The notes under the pieces are model-generated. The model did no database searches. It had not been told where the DNA came from and saw nothing but the letters and a program-made list of their open reading frames with translations. A stretch of 36,343 nt of DNA from assembly GCA_947631145.1 (NCBI GenBank), contig CANRKF010000015.1, positions 1-36,343 of the forward strand. Direction: 5' to 3'. Source of the stretch: an uncultured Clostridia bacterium. GTDB taxonomy: Bacteria; Bacillota; Clostridia; TANB77; CAG-508. This document shows positions 32,515-36,343 of the stretch, piece after piece; positions within the stretch are counted from its first letter, which is position 1; each line of letters begins with the position of its first letter. Both the position numbers and the translations under genes were made by a program.

Positions 32515-33708
32515 ATGAAAAAGAAAGCAAAGGAAAATTCACTAGCAATAGATAATACTGAATTAGTATTAGCCTTGCAAGAGTTAGAAAAGGAAAAGGG
32601 AATAAAGAAAGAATATATGCTAGAATCTATAGAAGCAGCATTAGTTACTGCATATAAAAGAAACTTTGATTCTGAAGAAAACGTAAAAGTTACAATGGAA
32701 AAAGAAACTGGTGAAATTCATATTTATTCAATAAAAGATGTTGTAGAAGAAGTACAAAATCCAAATTTAGAAATATCTTTAGTAGATGCAGTTAAATTAA
32801 ATAAAAATTTAGGCTTAGGAGATAAAGCAGAAATAGAATTAGTACCTAAAAATTTTGGTAGAATTGCAGCACAAACAGCAAAACAAGTTATTGTACAAAA
32901 AATTAGAGAAGAATCAAGAAATATATTATTTGATGAATTTTATAACAGAAAAGGCGAAATAGTTTCAGGTATTGTGCAAAAAGCAGATAATAATATTGTA
33001 ATATTAGATTTAGGAAAATTAGAAGCTGTAATGCCATTAAAAGAACAAATACCTACAGAACACTATCATGTAAACGATAAAGTAAGAGCTTATGTATTAC
33101 AAGTGGAAAAAGGAGCAAAAGGTTCTCCACAAGTTACAGTTTCTAGGTCATGTGCAGATTTTGTTAGAAAATTATTTGAACTAGAAATACCAGAAATATA
33201 TGAAGGTGTTATTGAAATAAAAAGTGTTTCAAGAGATAGTGGAAGCAGAAGCAAAGTTGCAGTATATTCTCCAAATGAAAACATAGATCCAGTCGGTTCT
33301 TGTGTAGGTCAAAAAGGAATACGTATCCAAAATATTATTAATGAATTACATGGAGAAAAAATTGATGTAATTGAATGGAACGAAGATCCATCTATTTTCA
33401 TTTCAGCAGCGTTGCTTCCAGCACAAGTAATGGCAGTTGATATTAATGAAGAAGAAAAATTTGCACAAGTAATAGTACCAGATGATCAATTATCTTTAGC
33501 TATTGGAAAATCAGGTCAAAATGCGAGACTATCTGCAAAATTAACTGGCTGGAAAATAGATATTAAAAGTGAATCACAATTTAGAGAAATGCTTGCCAAA
33601 GCACAAGAAGCAGAAGAATTAAATTCACAGGCTGAAGAAAAAGTTGAAGAAGAAGTTGAAAAGCAAAGCAATGAAAATGTAGAAGAAATTCAAGAGCCAG
33701 CAGAATAA
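32515..33708 (+). CDS. nusA: Transcription termination/antitermination factor NusA
   Basis: This 397-residue RNAP-binding factor modulates pausing, termination and antitermination. An N-terminal RNAP-binding domain is followed by an S1 domain near 144-210 (GEIVSGIVQKADNNIVILDL) and two KH domains (VGSCVGQKGIRIQNIINEL near 262, LAIGKSGQNARLSAKLTGWK near 330). It ends in a short acidic tail rather than the C-terminal repeats of proteobacterial NusA, as usual in Firmicutes. The ATG at 32515 is chosen because GGAGG lies 11 nt upstream; the TTG at 32506 is too close to it. Confidence 0.97.
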   Translation: MKKKAKENSLAIDNTELVLALQELEKEKGIKKEYMLESIEAALVTAYKRNFDSEENVKVTMEKETGEIHIYSIKDVVEEVQNPNLEISLVDAVKLNKNLGLGDKAEIELVPKNFGRIAAQTAKQVIVQKIREESRNILFDEFYNRKGEIVSGIVQKADNNIVILDLGKLEAVMPLKEQIPTEHYHVNDKVRAYVLQVEKGAKGSPQVTVSRSCADFVRKLFELEIPEIYEGVIEIKSVSRDSGSRSKVAVYSPNENIDPVGSCVGQKGIRIQNIINELHGEKIDVIEWNEDPSIFISAALLPAQVMAVDINEEEKFAQVIVPDDQLSLAIGKSGQNARLSAKLTGWKIDIKSESQFREMLAKAQEAEELNSQAEEKVEEEVEKQSNENVEEIQEPAE

Positions 33709-33786
33709 ATGAAAAAAAAGAAAAAACAGAAATAGTAATAATGAATAAATTTTTAAAATACATTAAAAATAAAGGAAGTGTACAGT

Positions 33787-34044
33787 TTGAAAAAATTACC
33801 TAATCGTACTTGCATTGGATGTAATACACAAAAATTGAAAAAAGAGTTAATTCGTGTTGTAAAAAATAAAGAAGGGCAAATAAGTATAGACAAAACTGGC
33901 AAAATGCCAGGAAGAGGTGCATATATTTGTGATAACCCAGAATGTTTAAAAAAGGCAATTAACTCTAAAAGATTAGAGAAATGTTTTGAAATAAAAATAG
34001 ATGAAACTATTTATGAAGAACTTAAAAATACAATGGAAAAATAA
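33787..34044 (+). CDS. rnpM: RnpM (YlxR) RNase P modulator family protein
   Basis: This is an 85-residue YlxR protein: KKLPNRTCIGCNTQKLKKEL at the start, RVVKNKEG, GRGAYICDNPECLKKA. The conserved CxxC pairs are visible. YlxR of B. subtilis binds and modulates RNase P. The start is the TTG at 33787, which matches the usual N-terminus and is well spaced from AAAGGAAG; the GTG at 33778 overlaps that ribosome site. It sits in its classic place between nusA and the L7Ae-like gene. Confidence 0.93.
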   Translation: MKKLPNRTCIGCNTQKLKKELIRVVKNKEGQISIDKTGKMPGRGAYICDNPECLKKAINSKRLEKCFEIKIDETIYEELKNTMEK

Positions 34045-34055
34045 GGGGTGTAATA

Positions 34056-34385
34056 TTGATTAATTATCAAAAATTATATGGTTTAATTGGACTAGCAACT
34101 AAAGCCTCAAAACTTGTTGCGGGTACAGATGCTTGTATAGAATCAATTGAAAATAAAAGTGTTAAATTAATTTTAATAGCACAAGATGCATCAGACAGAA
34201 CAAAAAAACTACTTAAAGAGAAGAGCAAAAATTTTAACGTACCAATATATGAAATTGGAGAAATAGAAACTTTAAGTAAAGCCTGTGGAAAAGTAAATAA
34301 GGCAGTAATTGGTATAAAAGAAAAAGGATTTGCGGAATCAATAAAAAAAATCCTTGTTGGGGGTGAAGTAATTGGAAAAATTTAA
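34056..34385 (+). CDS. L7Ae-family ribosomal/kink-turn protein (YlxQ)
   Basis: This 109-residue protein with TTG start (AAGGGGTG ribosome site) has the L7Ae/L30e/S12e fold signature: [37 protein letters not shown], then [19 protein letters not shown]. YlxQ proteins bind kink-turn RNA and lie between rnpM and infB in Firmicutes. The gene overlaps the start of infB by 14 bp, indicating coupled translation. Confidence 0.93.
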   Translation: MINYQKLYGLIGLATKASKLVAGTDACIESIENKSVKLILIAQDASDRTKKLLKEKSKNFNVPIYEIGEIETLSKACGKVNKAVIGIKEKGFAESIKKILVGGEVIGKI

Positions 34386-36343
34386 AATACATGAAATCGC
34401 AAAAGAATTAGGAGTAGAAAGTAAAGAAATTATAGCAAGAGCGCAAGAATTAGGAATAAAAGTAACTAGCCATTTAAGCCGTGTAGAAGAAGAAGTGGCA
34501 CAAAAAATAAAAGATAGTTTTTTAAAACAAGCAAATTCAAACAAGGAAAGTTCAGAGCTAACTAATTCAAAACAAAATGAAAAATCAGCTAATTCAAAAA
34601 ACGAAAATACAGAACTAACTAATTCAAAACAAAATATAAAATCAGTTAATTCAAAATCTGAAAAAACAGAACTAGCCAATTCAAAACAGGAAGGTTCAAA
34701 ATCAGCTAATTCAAAGCAAGAAAACGCAAAACTAGGAAAGAAAGAAGAAAAAGAGAAGAAGATGGAGAAAGAAAAGAAACAAGAAAAGAATAGTAAAAAA
34801 GAATCTACACCAGTCATTATTAGAAGGCAGGTTATTGTAGAAGATGAAACAAAAGAAGAAATGAAAGAAGGAAAAGAAAATAGAAAAGATGTTGGTTTTG
34901 TAGAAAGAAAGAAAAACCAAGATTTTAATATTGTATACAGAAAACAACCTGTAAAGCCAAAAACAGTTAGTGAACTTTTCGGCATAAAAAGTAATAAAGA
35001 AGAAAAGAAAGAAGATAAAACAGTAAAAGAAGAAAAAACTATTGCAGAAACTGTAACTTCTTCTCAAACAGAAAATACAGAAAAAGCAAAAACACCAGCA
35101 ATAGAAGAAAAAATAGATATTAAAAAAGAAGAACATATTTCAAATAATACTAATGAAAAAGTTAATGAAGAAATAAAAACACATAATAAAAATAATAATC
35201 AAAACCATTTTGATAATCGACAAGATGGAAACAAAAATAAATATCAAAATCGTCAAGGCGAAAATAATAATCAGAATCATTTTAAAAATCGTCAAAATGG
35301 AGATAATCAAAATAGAGATAATCAAAATAGACATAACAATAATCGCCAAGGAGAATATAATCAAAACAAATATAGACAGGGCGAAAACAATCAAAATCGT
35401 TATGGAAATCGCAATGGTGGAAATAATCAAAAACAATTTAATAGAAATAATAAACCATTAGATAATCGTGGAATAGATCGTAATATTAAAGATATAATGG
35501 CATCTGAAATAGTAGAAAAAGAAGATAAAAGAGATATTAGCACGAGAGCAATAGATAAAGAAAAAGCAAATCGTTATGAAGATAATAAAGCTAAGAAAGG
35601 AACTAAAGCTAAAAAAGGAGATCGCTTTAGTGAAGACTTTAACGAGGGCAAGTTAAAAGATTTAAAACAAGTAGATAGCTTATCACATATGTTTAATGAA
35701 CAAGATGGAGGAATGTTAGATTATTATGATTTAACCACAGCAAGAGGAAAGAAAAATAAACGTAAATTCCCAAAAGAAGAAGAAAGAACAAAACAAAAAA
35801 TATTTGAATTAAAAGAAATTACAATACCAGAAACAATTACTGTAAAAGACTTAGCAGCTGAAATGAAAAAAACAAGTGGAGAAGTTATTAAAAAATTGTT
35901 TAATTATGGTATTATGGCAACAATTAACAATACAATAGATTTTGATACAGCATTTTTAGTAGCAGAGGAATTTGGAATTACTGCTAACAAAAAAGCAGAA
36001 GTTAAAGAAGAAGATATTTTATTTGACGAAACAGAAGATACAGCAGAAGAGTTAGAAGCAAGACCACCAGTAGTTGTTGTTATGGGACACGTAGATCATG
36101 GTAAAACCTCACTTTTAGATGCTATACGTAGTACAAATGTAATTGAAGGAGAAGCTGGAGGAATTACCCAGCATATTGGTGCATATAAAGTGAATATTAA
36201 TAATAGAGAAATTACTTTCTTAGATACACCTGGACATGAAGCTTTCACAGCAATGCGTGCTAGAGGAGCACAAATTACAGATGTTGCTATTTTAGTAGTA
36301 GCAGCAGATGACGGAGTTATGCCACAAACAGTAGAAGCAATTA
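34372..36343 (+). CDS. infB: Translation initiation factor IF-2 (3' end outside window)
   Basis: 657 codons of infB lie in the window, from a TTG at 34372 (GGGGGTG upstream). Residues 1-50 form the first IF2_N domain ([20 protein letters not shown]). Residues ~55-380 are low complexity: an (N)SKQ-type repeat array, a Lys/Glu stretch, and an Asn/Gln/Arg-rich part ([10 protein letters not shown]). A second IF2_N domain lies at ~482-535 ([18 protein letters not shown]). The GTPase domain starts near 565 with GHVDHGKT (G1), GITQHIGAY (G2) and DTPGHEAF (G3); the window ends before NKxD. IF-2 places initiator tRNA on the 30S subunit. The N-terminal region is unusually long for a Firmicute. Confidence 0.97.
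   Translation, partial: MEKFKIHEIAKELGVESKEIIARAQELGIKVTSHLSRVEEEVAQKIKDSFLKQANSNKESSELTNSKQNEKSANSKNENTELTNSKQNIKSVNSKSEKTELANSKQEGSKSANSKQENAKLGKKEEKEKKMEKEKKQEKNSKKESTPVIIRRQVIVEDETKEEMKEGKENRKDVGFVERKKNQDFNIVYRKQPVKPKTVSELFGIKSNKEEKKEDKTVKEEKTIAETVTSSQTENTEKAKTPAIEEKIDIKKEEHISNNTNEKVNEEIKTHNKNNNQNHFDNRQDGNKNKYQNRQGENNNQNHFKNRQNGDNQNRDNQNRHNNNRQGEYNQNKYRQGENNQNRYGNRNGGNNQKQFNRNNKPLDNRGIDRNIKDIMASEIVEKEDKRDISTRAIDKEKANRYEDNKAKKGTKAKKGDRFSEDFNEGKLKDLKQVDSLSHMFNEQDGGMLDYYDLTTARGKKNKRKFPKEEERTKQKIFELKEITIPETITVKDLAAEMKKTSGEVIKKLFNYGIMATINNTIDFDTAFLVAEEFGITANKKAEVKEEDILFDETEDTAEELEARPPVVVVMGHVDHGKTSLLDAIRSTNVIEGEAGGITQHIGAYKVNINNREITFLDTPGHEAFTAMRARGAQITDVAILVVAADDGVMPQTVEAI
34553..34735 (+). 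repeat. Degenerate NSK-type repeat array inside infB
   Basis: About eight degenerate units of 10-12 codons contain GCTAATTCAAAAC-like or ACTAATTCAAAAC-like sequence encoding (A/T)NSK(Q/N/S)(N/E)xxKS. It is in frame and parallels the array in rpoD. Confidence 0.75.

Overview
The window is very AT-rich DNA of a low-GC Firmicute, most likely an anaerobic gut-type Clostridium relative. This is inferred from the gene order rimP-nusA-rnpM-L7Ae-infB, the dnaG-rpoD pair, CarD, FeoA/FeoB, rubrerythrin, consensus TTGACA/TATAAT promoters, strong GGAGG ribosome sites and frequent TTG starts. Several housekeeping proteins (sigma factor, IF-2, RimO, RimP) carry unusual Lys/Glu/Asn-rich low-complexity insertions, which seems to be a trait of this genome.

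Positions 1-15.5 kb form an accessory island that looks like a giant shufflon. Five large open frames (A- partial, B+, C-, D+, E-) encode about 810-980 residues of secreted-type beta-rich protein each where complete. Each begins, in frame, at the same short crossover motif (CAGACCAAGAAGTTC, encoding P/S-D-Q-E-V). None has a usable start codon, ribosome site or signal peptide in place, and each frame is closed by a stop codon 24-57 nt upstream of the motif. Cassettes are arranged as convergent pairs (B/C and D/E) with inverted motifs at the outer ends and an almost identical bidirectional terminator in the middle, as in the R64 shufflon but about ten times larger. The joints between segments carry toxin-antitoxin modules: MNT/HEPN in the first joint, and RelB/YoeB plus a second HEPN/MNT in the other. 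At the right end sits a complete tyrosine recombinase flanked by perfect 19-bp direct repeats that look like arm-type binding sites. I infer that a constant N-terminal gene lies left of the window and receives alternative C-terminal cassettes by inversion.

From 15.9 kb on the sequence is ordinary chromosome. It runs CapA-like protein and RimO (operon), rubrerythrin, a membrane-anchored metallophosphoesterase, a membrane-anchored serpin, then feoB/feoA on the minus strand. feoB is interrupted by three single-base insertions of the same kind. Next come dut and carD (with a terminator/promoter overlap), then dnaG-rpoD with a 13-residue repeat array in the sigma factor, a small unknown protein, tRNA-Met(CAT), an orphan promoter with a strongly structured RNA, and the rimP-nusA-rnpM-L7Ae-infB translation/transcription operon. 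The right edge cuts infB inside its GTPase domain.
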